Origin: Paramecium octaurelia
Lineage: Eukaryota > Ciliophora > Oligohymenophorea > Peniculida > Parameciidae
Direction: 5' to 3'
Length of the DNA: 64,000 nucleotides
Assembly: GCA_905182995.1 (NCBI GenBank)
Contig: CAJJDP010000002.1
Coordinates: forward strand, 620,001 to 684,000
In this document: positions 11,798 through 24,471 of the stretch, piece after piece
How the letters are laid out: every line of letters begins with the position of its first letter
Position numbering within the stretch: position 1 is the first letter of the stretch
The notes under the pieces: generated by a model
Databases searched by the model: none
What the model saw: the letters and a program-made list of their open reading frames with translations, nothing else
What the model was told of the DNA's origin: nothing
Made by a program: the position numbers and the translations under genes

Positions 11798-12234
11798 TCA
11801 ATCTATTGGAAGTTCATTTAATATCTTCTATTAAGTAGATCTAGAGTCTGCCTTAATGAATTTAATTAATAAGCAACTATAATACACCCCCGGAATTATC
11901 ATTAAGCTTCCAACTATCAAAAGGGAAATGTATTGCTGATATTTATTTGGATTTCTCATTAAAAATACAAGTCCAAAAATAACGAAAATAACACCTAATA
12001 AAAATAGAAATACAGTTAATGCCACGACCTAGAGCATAAATATACTTTTACTTTAAGAGGTATGATATTAAAATCGTATTTTTACTCTGGTTCTTACTGT
12101 TGAATGGAATTACTGGTTTGATCCATGTCATTACTCTAGCTGTCCTCATGCTTCGATGTTGGAGTATCCTTATACGTTTCATTAATTTCAATTTCTTCAA
12201 ATTGTTTAATCTTATGCTTTCTTTTGTTATTCAT
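11798..12234 (-). CDS. TMEM230/TMEM134-like two-pass membrane protein
   Basis: A 23-nt intron (12029-12051) separates a charged N-terminal half from two membrane helices. Helix one is VVALTVFLFLLGVIFVIFGL, then a short loop MRNPNKYQQY, then helix two SLLIVGSLMIIPGVYYSCLL. The IPGxYY end of the second helix and the hairpin layout match the TMEM230/134 family, implicated in vesicle and endosome traffic. Length is about 137 residues. The acidic N-terminus of about 60 residues is less conserved. Which of the two families it belongs to is not settled. Confidence 0.7.
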
Positions 12235-12493
12235 TATAAATAGAAATAAATATAAATATTAATACTTTGATTCCCAATTATATATACAATGAAAATAAGA
12301 ACAGAATATTGAATATTCCAAAAAATAATTTAATCCCCCTGAATTAAATATGTAAAAAATATCATAAAAATAAAGTAATTTGCACTGAGCAGTTCAATTG
12401 CATGACGGCTTCCTGCTCTTTTGCTTATCAGATAGCAATTTATAAATAGAAGAAGCAATATTCTTTCTTTACCTTTCTGATTGTAATGGCTTG
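12235..12493. other. Intergenic, possible extra DYRK 3' exon
   Basis: This gap separates two minus-strand genes. A minus-strand stretch just after the assigned DYRK stop reads SSIYKLLSDKQKS and ends at a TGA near 12395. It looks like a plausible kinase C-terminus, but no GT-AG intron joins it in frame. Nothing else is seen. Confidence 0.3.
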
Positions 12494-14148
12494 TCATGAT
12501 AACGACAACTCAATACTATATTAAAATTGATAAATACTAGCTTTGGGATCTGATGATGTATTGCTTAGATTGGTATTGATATTCAAGATAGATTTTATTT
12601 ACTTCTTGGTTTTGAACTGAGAATCCTCTTAATTATTTGTACCTTAAAAACACAATTAGGAAACTAATGGAGCCTTCTATATTTGAAGCAGTTTTTCAAG
12701 TTCTATATATTTTTTATGTTGCTTTTGTATTTCCTTAGGAAGACCAGCAATAATCCATGGATGTTTAAGTGCATCTAAGGGTTGCAAACGATTTTAAGGT
12801 TCCCAAGCGAAGCATCTCAATAGAAAATCGACCAAATCCGAATCCTCAGTTCTTAATTTGTCATAGAGACTAACTGAACTCGGTTTTCTGTAAGATTTAA
12901 TGTTTTTCTTTGGATGCCCATCCTCATCAAAGAAATACTTCCTTCTTGGACATTTCTATGCAAAGTCTACTGAAGGGGCTCCAATAACTTCGATAATCAA
13001 GTTAATTTATTCGATTTCATCCTCTCCTGGAAATATTGGAGTACCAATATACAGTTCTGATATTAAACAAGCAAAACTCCACATATCAATCTCAATACCA
13101 TATTTCAATCCAAATATTACTTCAGGTGCTCTATAGTATCTGCTCTATAAGTATGTATAAATCTATTGGCCAACAAAGCAACCTGATCCAAAATCAACAA
13201 GTTTAATTCCGCTTTTTGAATTATCTAACAACATCACATTCTCAGGCTTGATATCACAGTGTATGATCTTATGTTTATTCAAGAAATTAAGGGAATTCAA
13301 AAGTTGAATGCCAATTTTCCTTGCTAATTCGTGATCAATCCCCTTGAACCTTTGTTTTTAAATTAACTCAAATAGGTTTTACTCCAATTTCTCAAATACT
13401 ATGCATTAATGCCCTCGAAATGTAAACTATTCGATATTTCTAACTATATTTGAAAGCTAATCTGTGTCATGATCCTTGATATATTAGAGGATGTTGGCCT
13501 CAATAATTGCTTGCTTCTTTAATTTGTCTTGACACTTGATTACTTTCAAAGCATATAACTATTAAGTTTTATGGTCCAAGACTTAGAATACTTAACCAAA
13601 ACTGCCTTAGCCTAACAAACTGAGAATTTCATATTGATATCTGATGTGATCCTTGATATTATAAGAGTAATCTCCATTAGGCTGGTCGACTAGACATTTG
13701 GGTTATTTATAATAAAAAACCTTGAGAATAATGATAAAATTAATACTTATTTTATACCACTCAATTCTCTTTGTTCATTTCTTGTTGTATTATATAACTT
13801 AAGAAATTATTCAGTTGTGAGAGGAAGTTTGTGTAATTGACTCCTGTTGCTTAAAAAACTGTGTTGATTTTCTTTTTCTGATGGGGACCTAATTTTATAG
13901 GGTTGGAGCATGCTTTTGAGTGAATTGGTTTTGCTATTATTTATTGGGTATTTTTGTTGCAGTTTACGATCAGAAGAGAGAAATGAAGTATTTGGACTGA
14001 CACTCTTAGGGGATGTGTCCAATTTTTTGGTTGATTAGTGATTATCAAACTTTCTCCTAGTGGAAAGAGGATAGTTTAAATAAGAATTAGATGTGAGTTA
14101 TGAAATATCTAAGTGCACCGAAAATTTCTTCTTATGTTCAAACTTCAT
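12494..14148 (-). CDS. DYRK-family dual-specificity protein kinase
   Basis: After about 135 disordered residues and a 26-nt intron (13721-13746) comes the DYRK-homology box [19 protein letters not shown], then the kinase domain. Seen are the glycine loop LGQGSFGQV, VAIK-type lysine ALKVIK, catalytic loop [17 protein letters not shown] and the activation loop [14 protein letters not shown], whose second Tyr is the autophosphorylation site. The aC and insert regions resemble class II DYRKs. It would phosphorylate Ser/Thr after activating itself on Tyr. All catalytic residues are intact. The start is the ATG at 14148, only 33 bp from the divergent hydrolase start. Confidence 0.9.
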
Positions 14149-14181
14149 CTAATATTGATCTATTATTCTGTTAAATTTTTA

Positions 14182-15387
14182 ATGAACTTAAAAGAATCAG
14201 AATCTATAAATGATTTTTTTAAAGATGACACTAAATTCATTGGAGAATATTCAATGCAGGATTACAAAGTACTCAGAGGATATATACCAGGCTTTGGACA
14301 GGATCTTAGACTTTATTATACCAAGTTGGATCCTCCGAATAAGAAGGCATCCATTTGCATTATTCATGGATTTGGGGAACATTAAGGGAGATTTCTACAT
14401 GTAACACAATAAAAAGAGATTTGATTAGGTGGCTGACTTTTTCGCTAAAATGAATTTTGTTGTGCACTTGATTGATTTGAGGGGTTTTGGATTTTCAGGA
14501 GGACCAAGAGGTTCGCAGTCAATAGCAGATCTTCAATTAGATGTTGAGGTTCTGATTAGATAAGCATCGAAGGATTTGCCCTTATTTTTATATGGACACG
14601 CAATGGGAGCACTTGTTATTATAAGTTTATTAATTCGGAACCCCAAATTGAAGATATCAGGGGTAATATGTACTGCTCCCACTCTAGGATTTCCATTGAA
14701 CAGAAACATTGGGCCATTGAAGTAATTTGTGATAAAGAACTTTGGACATTATTTAGAAGTATTTTTATTCTTAAATCCTCTGTAGGACTTAGTTATTAAT
14801 ACAAATGTTAATCCAACAAGTTTGAGTAAGAATAATTAACATATTTAAAGAATTTTTGAGGATAGATTGGTAATGCCATTTCTGGGAGTGGGAATGGCAA
14901 GAAGCATTTATAAAACATTGCCTTTTATCTTTAAAAATTCTCATTAATTTTAATACCCAATAATAATATTTCATGGTAAATAAGATACGCAGAGTAGTTA
15001 TGAAAATAGTGTTCAATTCATCAATTAAGTAGGAAGCAAAGATAAACACATAAAATTGTTTGATGAAGGATATCATGAATTATAGCATGACGAGGAATTC
15101 TAGAGTATAAAACAGTAATTGAGTGAGTGGATCAAGATAAGACTGGAGAGAAGTGGACCATTTGGTAAGTATTGTATTAATAAAAGGAATATTGTCATAG
15201 CCAAGATTGTTGATTGGGATTCCTGTGCAGAAGAATAGAAAAAAGTTGATTATATTTTTGATGATCTTGTTGTTTGCATACTTTTTGACAGTGTTCATTA
15301 AGAAAGGGAAGTTTAAGAGAGTGTAATACCCATTTGTTCCTATTCTGATTTTGTATAACAAATTGATTAAGAAATAATTAAAATGAA
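14182..15387 (+). CDS. Monoglyceride-lipase-like alpha/beta hydrolase lacking the nucleophile
   Basis: Introns at 14401-14428 and 15165-15186 give about 384 residues. The fold is clear: oxyanion strand CIIHGFGEH, then HLIDLRGFGFSGGPRG, nucleophile elbow LYGHAMGALV, acid strand IIIFHGKQDTQ and His loop EGYHELQHD. Monoglyceride lipases have GHSMG; here codon 14600-14602 is GCA, Ala for Ser, while Asp and His are kept. The second intron leads into a C-terminal hydrophobic helix LIIFLMILLLFAYFLTVF with a basic tail, so the protein is tail-anchored. Without the serine it is probably not a classic esterase. A binding or scaffold role is inference. Confidence 0.85.
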
Positions 15388-15408
15388 AATTAATATTATT
15401 TATATCAA

Positions 15409-16019
15409 TGGAGATTGACCACGAATTGACTCCTTTCAATATTAAGAAATTGGTAAATAATGGACACACAACCAGAGTACTCTTCGAATCTGAACAAGAT
15501 ACTTTCATTTGCGAGATGTAAGTCTCTTGGTTAATTGTTAAGCATTGGACCAAGTTTTCAATAATCACCAGAATGCCAAATAAATATCAAATTAGATGGT
15601 AATGAAATACTCAAGAGAGACATTCACAATTTGTTGAAGCATTTGATATTTACTGAGACATATTAGAAGCAATCCTTCACTGTGATTTTTGATACTTGTC
15701 CTCCCTATTCCAAAGCATTTAATGCCTTGTATTATGCAGTGCTATTGCATGGAGTGAGAATGAAGGATTCATTTGCGTCGTGTTCAGCTGTACTCTATTA
15801 TCATGTAATTTACAGTTTTTAGATGAAAACAGAAGACTTGTTGTGGATAGAAGGGAGAAACAATGGAGTGCAAAGTTGAATTTGGTTTATTCAATTAATT
15901 TATAACAAATATTGTGTTCGGATGTGATGGGACAATTCAACAATGATGATTTGGGGTTGTTGATCTCTGGCTGTATCAGCGGATGCAATCAGATATATAA
16001 TTTTATTAAAGATCTCTGA
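15409..16019 (+). CDS. Exosome RNase PH-like subunit
   Basis: Three exons (introns 15518-15542 and 15790-15815) give about 186 residues with an RNase PH fold. Signs are NNGHTTRVLFESEQDTFICEI near the start, the helix FNALYYAVLLHGVRMKDSFA followed by SCSAFLDENRRLVVD, and a final helix GLLISGCISGCNQ. This order (A-LYYAL-GV-M-D, then CSA) is that of eukaryotic exosome core subunits such as RRP41, RRP46 and MTR3, inactive ring members that support RRP44 and RRP6. It is somewhat short. Which subunit it is cannot be decided by eye. The start overlaps none of the upstream gene; 21 bp separate them. Confidence 0.65.
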
Positions 16020-16079
16020 GCATATAAATTTGATTCTAGATTTTAAACATATAAATAATTAATTGTTAAATATATTTCA

Positions 16080-17177
<1,098 letters not shown>

Positions 17178-17209
17178 ATATGATATTTTAAATAAAATGA
17201 TTTTTAAAT

Positions 17210-18218
17210 TCAAAACAAACATGTGCAAGTTTCATCTATTATACTGAAGATAGACCCTTTCAGATCTTTCAAGGCTGTCTTTAACTATTAATAATCGTAA
17301 CTATTAGAAATATAGTAGCAGAGTGCAATTGTACCAGAAAATTACTTTAATGGAATACATTTCAATTGAGAATTTAATTACAATACGTTACTTTCCTAAA
17401 TATTATTAATTGATTGTATTACTTAGACGTAATGTGGATCCATGATTATTCCCTAATTATTTTAGTATCCTATGAGGAAATAGGCCTTTTTGCTTTTACC
17501 AACTATTGCCCCTGCAAATTAAGGAATCTGCATATGCTTTTATAGTTCAGCTACGAAATACTGATCTAATTCCTTATTTCCTATAATAGCATGAATGATT
17601 AATAGTTAAGGTTGTTTAAATTATAAATCTATTTACTTTTCGATTACACACTATTCCAAAAAGTTGATGATCTTTAATTGTTTAATGTTCTTAGCACTTT
17701 GAAATAGATCTTCAAATAAGCACATTATCTTGGGACCAGTATACCAATCTCCAATTTTTATATTATAGATTAGATCAGCCCTTCTGATTATTTATTGAAT
17801 GGAAAAGGGAGCTCGAGTGGAAAAGCATTCATTATCGTCAAATAGGCAGATTATATTTGTTTTGAGATCCTAGGGTTTTGAATTAGTGCTTTCTCTGATA
17901 AGTGAATTCTTGACTTATAATAGATTAATACAGCAACTATCATTTAACCAACTCTTATTAAACAACCCCACCCTTGATCGGATATGGCTTTTCCTTCATA
18001 TTGAATGTTGGCTCTATAACTAAACCAAATGAATGTTTCTTTTAACTGAAGAAAGGAATCGACATTCTGTATTTCCTAACCAAAAATATACATGAGCTCA
18101 TTTTGCTTAATATCTTCACTTAATAGATTATCTAATTTAAAGGCTGTATTAGTCCTAATTTAAACAAAGCTTACATCATATTCATGAAAGTTGATCCGAA
18201 ACCTTGTTTTTATTTCAT
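17210..18218 (-). CDS. ATG4: ATG4 family cysteine protease (autophagy)
   Basis: The protein is about 320 residues, with a 20-nt intron after the first 15 codons. Catalytic features are visible: DQGWGCLIRVGQM with the nucleophile Cys in GWGCxxR, GDWYTGPKIMCLFEDLF, then AGAIVGKSKKAYFLIGY and IIMDPHYVQ with the Asp-Pro-His pair. ATG4 trims ATG8 to expose its C-terminal Gly and later releases it from phosphatidylethanolamine. A second intron precedes IGDWYTG. Length and order match the family. The gene is convergent with the PKA gene, with stops about 30 bp apart. Confidence 0.88.
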
Positions 18219-18328
18219 TTCTTTTAATTATATATAACAGTATACATATTAAACAATATTTATTAACATATTTGCAAACAGAATTAATATGTATGTGTAG
18301 AATTTAAATTTGTTAATATAATATTTTA

Positions 18329-19001
18329 TCATAATTCCTAAGTTTTAGGATTCTTACGATTAATAAAATCGATCCAATCTTCAGCTTCATAATTTTCTGC
18401 TCCATTCAATATAACTCCATTAACTATAAAAATGGGAGCCCCAGAAACTGTTCTATAAGTACCATATTTCCACCAATATCTTGCCTTCAGATTCCAATCA
18501 GTGCCTGGTAGGAGTGATTTGGCGAATTTGACTTCGTCATACTAAAATTTTGGATACACATTCTCTTTAGCCAGATCAGCCACTTTGTTTAATATTTATT
18601 ACCAAGTCCATTCCAATGTGGCTGATTCAGCAAGGGTTTCTTAATTGTCAAATATGGTTTTAGCAAACAAGTAGGCTGCTTCTGCATTGATTTCGGATAA
18701 AAAAGCAAATGCCTAAGCTTCAGGGAATGCTGCTCTATGATAAGGAAGAGGGAACATATGAATTGTGTATTTGAATCTAAAATATAGGAATATCATACTG
18801 TGTTCCATAATCTTGAGCCAAGACCTGTTCTAGGATCCTAAATGAATTCCTGCTATCTGGACACTATAAATCAAAGAATGCCTCAATTATTAGCTTTTTT
18901 GAATCTCCTTTACTGACTCCCAATGGTTTATTTGGAATCGGGACATACTAATTTGATAAGACTAGAGTTGCAATTCCAAGTAATAGGAAAACTCTGTTCA
19001 T
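18329..19001 (-). CDS. Secreted DsbA-like thioredoxin-fold protein (copy B)
   Basis: A signal peptide (MNRVFLLLGIATLVLSNQ) is followed by a thioredoxin-fold domain of the DsbA/2-hydroxychromene isomerase type. The active-site position reads FFDLQCPDSRNSF, so CPDS rather than CPHC: only the first Cys is kept. The C-terminal strand-helix RYWWKYGTYRTVSGAPIFIVNG matches the cis-Pro loop (SGAP) of such proteins. One intron near the first third ends TTTTAG. About 215 residues. It lies head to tail with a paralog, with 50 bp between them. A single-Cys site argues against disulfide oxidase activity. Confidence 0.72.
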
Positions 19002-19052
19002 TAATTAATTTAATAATTGATTTCATCATCACATACATAATGTAGAATTAAT

Positions 19053-19744
19053 TCAATTTTATTATTTACGATTCTGAATGTATTGAATCCACTATTGAGC
19101 TGACAATTCTTCTCCCTTATCAAATAAAACACCGTTAACAAATATGGTAGGAGTTCCGCTAACACTTCTGCTGGTTCCATATTTCCAACTATATCTTGTC
19201 TCGATGTTCTCAGGAGTGCCAGGCTTCATGGAATTCAACAATTCCTCTTAGTTAATTTGATATTAAGCCAATTAAGTCTTCACCAAATCGGCAATCTTCT
19301 AATTGACTTCCGTTTATTTCAGATTCAGAGTTGCCAAATCTATAATAAATCAATCATTTTACCTGTGAATTACTCTAAGTTATTCAACAACAACCCTTCA
19401 AACTTGTAGGCTGCCTCTTGGGACACGGTTTTCCAAATGTATTTGAAACCAGCTGATGCTGCAAAGGCATTCTTATGATAAGGAAGGGGGAATTGATGGA
19501 TGATAAACTAAAATCTAAATCAAACTCTTACAGTGAAAGAGTCCTTCTCTAAAGATTCAATTACAGTTTTGAATATGTTGTAGGATTCTCTAGATCCTGG
19601 ACAGAAGATGTCATAATAGGCTTCAATTACCAAATTTGGATTGTCACCAATAATTAAACCATCGGGGATGTTAGGAATTGGAGTGTATTGGCTGCCCAGA
19701 CAAACTGCCAAAATTAGTGATAAAAGAACAAAGACTTTTGTCAT
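19053..19744 (-). CDS. Secreted DsbA-like thioredoxin-fold protein (copy A)
   Basis: It has a signal peptide (MTKVFVLLSLILAVCLGSQ), then IIGDNPNLVIEAYYDIFCPGS, a CPGS site where DsbA has CPHC, and at the end TRYSWKYGTSRSVSGTPTIF with the cis-Pro loop. Two short introns, one right after KDSFT, give about 210 residues. It is the tandem paralog of the gene at 18329-19001: same domain order, same Cys-to-Ser change at the second active-site position, and the same HQFPLPYHKNAF-type helix. Both are probably secreted or luminal. Function is unknown. Confidence 0.72.
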
Positions 19745-20023
19745 TTTAATATTATAAAAAATATATAATTATTGTTAATTGCTATTTTATTAAGAATTCC
19801 CCATTCTCCGATTTCCTATTATGAACTATTTTTAATATACGTAATAATAATTTAAAATTGTTTCCAAAATCTGAAGAATAGAGAGATTCTGATCTCATCG
19901 AGATGGTCAGCAATCAATTGCCAATCATCTCTGTTTTCAATGAGAAAAACAAATAACAATTAATTTCTTTGTAATTGAAATGTGCTTATAATAAAATTTT
20001 AATTATTTTTAACGAATTCTTGT
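19745..20023. other. Divergent intergenic region
   Basis: This is a 279-bp AT-rich gap between divergent genes. No open frame without TGA, repeat or RNA gene is seen. It should contain both promoters, but no element is recognisable by eye. Confidence 0.4.
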
Positions 20024-21689
20024 ATGATCGATTAAGAAAGTTTGCTAGCCGAATTGGGATTGTTGGATGAGAGAAAATTATTGCTAGAGTTAACCATTTA
20101 ACTTGGATAGAATGAACATGATATCATATATCTATACGAGGGAGATGATATTGAACTCAAGGCTAGTCAATTTTGTGAAAAACATCATCTAAAGGATGAA
20201 ATTAAAGAGATTATTGCTCAAAATATTAAACTACATCTGAACGAGAAAGAAAATTATTTTAGCTTCGTAAATTAATCCAATTAGATAAGCAACACCAATA
20301 CCAATAAACCTACATAAGATTAAACTAATAATTAGATAAGAGAAGTTAATTAAGAGAAGAAAGAAAACAAGAATGACATCTTAAACAAATCACAGGCTGC
20401 CATCAAAAAAACTGATATTTATGAAAAATAAGTCAAGTAGATGAATTACAAAAATAATGCACTCCAAAAGTAAAGGCTACTTAAAGAAGAAGAATAAATC
20501 AAAGAAGCCACCTTCAAACCAAGACTCAATTAAAATACCTTAAAAATAGTCAGTACAACAAGATAAAACAGAAATAAAACCCCAGAATATTATTTGTTGA
20601 AATATGGATAACAATTGCAAGAATAAAAAAGAAAGGCAGAATAATAATTTTTGAATGAAACCTCAAGAGAATGCTCCTTCAGACCTGAGATTAACAAAAT
20701 GTAAATTTCGTTCTTTATATAGCTCCCAGAGAATATGCGATGAAATTATCAAAACTGATGTGAGCATGACTAAATTTGATCAACTCTATAATTAAGCTAA
20801 GAAAAGAAAGGCTAATGACAAATCTTAGACATCCATAATACAGGATTCCTAAACCCAACAAACCAGAAGAAGCATTACACCAAACAAATCATAAAATAAA
20901 CAATACTTACCATTTCTAGAAAGAATGGAAATGCAAAAAAAGATAAAAGAAGAAAAATTGAAGTAAGAAATCGAAGAATCCTTAATGTATGATGAGAAAA
21001 GCGGATAAAAACTATTTCAACCATAAGTACATAGTGCAAATAGATCCAGAGGCGGACTTAGCATTGGAGAGTACCTTTATTAATAATAAAAATCTGTAAA
21101 TGAAGAATCAATAATATAATTTGAATGTGATGATTTAAGTAAATCAGTCTAAACGGATAGATCTAATCAAATAGTGCTATAAATGAGAAGAAAGAAACTT
21201 GAAGAATATTTTAAATTAATGGATTCCGATAATGATGGATTGATCAGCGCTCAAAATATTTATCTCGAAGAATTACCAACAGAAGCCTTGGAATTATTAC
21301 AACCAGTTATTTTACAATTGGAAAAGTTGGATATCTATTTGAATATCGAAACATGGACAGCAAAATGTTTGGATATCATTGAAAAAATGAGTGTTTTTGA
21401 TAAAAATCGTCTATTTTAAAAATAACCTAAATAGCAAAAGACCTAACCTGATTCTTCTAGTACTTTTAGACCCTAGTTAAATTAAAAATCAGAGATTATT
21501 GCAAAGTAAAGATAAACGTTCAAAGGACCTGCTGCCTTATATCAAAAGGCAATGAAGGAAAACATAGTTAAAGAATAAAAAATCAAGTAGATCAAAGAAT
21601 AGCAAGAATAAAAAGAAGCTAAACAATGTACGTTTTAACCAAAAATCAAATTCTTTAATAGATCTACTACCAGTACAGGATTTTATTGA
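20024..21689 (+). CDS. Gln/Lys-rich coiled-coil protein with one EF-hand
   Basis: A 22-nt intron (20701-20722) leaves about 547 residues. Much is Lys/Glu/Gln-rich and predicted coiled coil. A single EF-hand loop, MDSDNDGLISAQNIYLE, lies at about residue 388 with canonical Asp, Asp, Gly and Ile positions, so it may bind calcium. Repeated short blocks of the type FKPRL, FRPEI and FRPQL punctuate the protein, reminiscent of ciliary or cytoskeletal proteins of protists, but I cannot name it. The intron falls in the middle at FRPEINKI/S. Confidence 0.7.
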
Positions 21690-21746
21690 TATATCATTTA
21701 GTTTATTTGTTTAAATTTTATTAAATTATAATATAATATTTATATA

Positions 21747-23769
21747 ATGAAAGAAGGCCTGTATTCTTTTAAATAACACCTTGATGAAACTAAAAACTTA
21801 AGGGCTCCAACTGATAAAAGAATGATTCAAAAAGATTTAATTAATCTATAAAAGAATGGCTTTGTATACCTGGATAAGATTCAAGAAAAGAAAATAGACT
21901 TGTTAGATTTAGACAAATGCTTATAAAAATTGAATCCTCATGAACATAAATAATCTGAGTCTTTGAATAAACACATTTTATACGTTTAGATTTTAGGTGG
22001 CTTGAAATAACAAGAAGATTTAGAGAAATTAGATGAATTTATACAATAAAAATAAAATAAGCAGTATGAAGAACAATTAAATCAATTAACTAATGCTAAT
22101 TAATTTTAGTAAAAACATCACCTATTTTTGGATGGTAAAAGAAGAGCAGAAGATATCAATATAGTGGAAGAAAAAAAAGGTATATTTGTTCTTGAACTTG
22201 TAACTTTTAGCATATGTACGAACACACAGATTGGGTGCATTGTTGAGTTGTTTAAAATCTAATTTAAAATATCTACCTGAAGACTAATAATAACAATAAT
22301 AAGTAGATGAATAATCATAAGTAAGCCTATAGGAGGATTTATCCATCTCATAATAAAAAACTAAGAAAACCCCTAAAATAGATGAAAAAACAATCCCATA
22401 ATTAATAGCTGAAAGACAAGAATAAGAACCTGAGTTAAGTAAGGAATTTTTAACTGTATTTAAAAATGATACTACTTTGGATAAGTAAAAATTAAAAGCA
22501 GCTTTTCCTAAAATTGATTTTGACAATGTGCAATTGGAGAAAAAGCTTGATCTTTCAATGATATAAGCAGTTGAAAAATCAAAGGATTCAACTCTGGCAC
22601 CTTTAAAAATAAATAAAGTGCAGTTCAATCCAGTTGCTAAGCATATTACCTATGATGTAGATACTTATGAAGAGAATGGGGAGAGTGTATTTAAGAAGAT
22701 GGAAGACTTTCATGAATCTTTGAGAAAAGGATAATCTTAGGATTCAATTATAGATAAAAAAATAGAGATTGTTACAGAAGCAGAAAAACAAGAATATAAA
22801 TGGAGTTAAAATTAGTATGATTTTTATGATAAGGTTAAGAAACTTTATATTGATAAATAAACGCCTTAAAATTATTAATAGCAGATTGATGACGATCAAC
22901 ATTATCATTAGTTGAATAAAAACCCAAAATTCAATAATATTTATTTAAATACAACTGTTAAAAGAGATAATAATTACTAAAAAGCAGGCAATAAGGGTCA
23001 ATCAATAGTAGATTCTATTTCTAAACTATAAAATTTAAAATTTCATCAATATGAAACAGCAAAGGATTTACAACTAGAGGATAGACCTACAAAAGATTAA
23101 TCGTAAATAGAAATTCTTTAACAATAACTATAAAAAGTTCAAGAAAGCTATTTCGATAAGGATTTAGATGATTAAGAAGTCTTTAACTCATATAATGCTG
23201 ATATTAACAGACTAAATCAAGTTATAGATAATAGAGGAAATGATATTTTTGCAGGTGTTGAAAAACTTTATAGACAATATAATTCGAATTAGTTTGATAA
23301 GTCTCTGTAACAAATACCTCCAAATTTTAATGGAGTGGTTAAATTAGATTTTGAAAAAGTTAAAGAATAATTTAAAATAATTCCAACAAAAGAAAAATAA
23401 TACAATGCTTAATAAAAGGGATAATTCTCACAATTTTACCAAAATATCCAAAATCCTTTGGATCTATTGCATTAAGTTACTAATACTTAGCAATAGGCCT
23501 TAGAAATAGAGTAGGATTTAATTCACAATGAATTACATCAGAAAGCATTATATTAGATTGGATAACTGCCATAACCACAATTCTTTGCAAACAAATATAC
23601 TACTTTTAAGAATGGCAATGAAAAAAGTGTGTTCAATTTGATTGGTAATTAACATTAGATCATTAAAACTCCTGACAAAGATTTATAAAAGAGATATCGA
23701 TACTAAAATATTTTGAGCAATGTTGACGATGCCAGAGATAGATTCAAATATAATTTAACATGTTAATGA
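21747..23769 (+). CDS. Large Gln/Lys-rich protein, unrecognised
   Basis: About 663 residues after removal of a 31-nt intron (22180-22210). No membrane segment or catalytic motif is visible. It is hydrophilic with many Gln from TAA and TAG, and has coiled-coil propensity throughout. A central part repeats motifs of the type DFDNVQLEKKLDL. It starts 57 bp after the EF-hand gene stop and is convergent with GAR1 (26 bp between stops). No known family is recognised. The long TGA-free frame is the main evidence. Confidence 0.65.
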
Positions 23770-23795
23770 TGATCGAATAAAATGTAATATACTTA

Positions 23796-24429
23796 TCATC
23801 TTTTAAATCCTCCTCTTCCATAACCTCCTCTTTATTATCCACCTCCTCTGCTGAATCCACCTCCTCTGGGTCCTCCTCTTCCACCTCTTGGAGGTCCTCC
23901 TCTGCTAAAACCACCTCCTCTAGGTCCTCCTCTGGGTCCTCCTCTACCACCGCCTCTTGATCCTCCTCTGCTTATTCCTGGTGCACCTTTTGGCTTGGGT
24001 AAAAATCTATCCATAGGCATGCAATCATAGGCATCCATGTAAATCAAGTGATCTTATTTAAACTTTTATTAAATGTTTAAAGTACTGATTTTGGAGTGAC
24101 TCCTTCCTCAAGTGTTACTGAGAATAAGTAATTTTCAATTGGACCAAATATTTCATCAACTTTACCGATTGGTTGCTTATTTTCAAAATACACACTTCTA
24201 AAGAATCTCGGAACCTAATAATGACCATCTTCAATACTAATTGTTTTCCTAGAGCCTTAACAATAATTTGATTTCCACAAACATGAGAGAAAGTAGCAAA
24301 TGGTTCAACTTTTGCAGGTGGCCCTTATGGTTACTGAGGTCTTCCTCCTCTTCCTCCTCCTCTACCAAAACTGCCACCTCTTGGGGCACCTCTTCCTCCA
24401 CCTCTACTATTGAAATCACCTCTGCCCAT
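23796..24429 (-). CDS. GAR1: H/ACA snoRNP protein GAR1
   Basis: The layout is that of GAR1: an N-terminal RGG box (RGGGRGAPRGGSFGRGGG), a central core and a long C-terminal RGG box. In the core, PRFFRSVYFENKQPIGKVDEIFG and YLFSVTLEEGV match the GAR1 beta-barrel (NKxxIGKVDEIFGP), followed by YDCMPMDRFLPKP. GAR1 binds the dyskerin pseudouridine synthase in H/ACA RNPs in the nucleolus. Two short introns interrupt the core. The C-terminal RGG region is also a short G-rich DNA repeat, at about 23810-23990. Confidence 0.9.
23810..23990 (-). repeat. RGG/GGF-coding degenerate tandem repeat in GAR1
   Basis: The coding strand repeats units encoding GGGFSRGG and RGGPRGG about ten times within 180 bp. 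On the plus strand this appears as CCTCCTCT runs, the most G+C-rich stretch in the neighbourhood. It is a coding low-complexity repeat rather than a mobile element, and is prone to length change by slippage. Confidence 0.7.
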
Positions 24430-24471
24430 AATTTAATTTTTATATATATTTTTATTCATAATTCAATCTAC

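Noticed and set aside
15080-15568. 162-codon minus-strand ORF
   Set aside because: Antisense to the hydrolase tail and exosome gene, both of which have clear domain matches and consistent introns.
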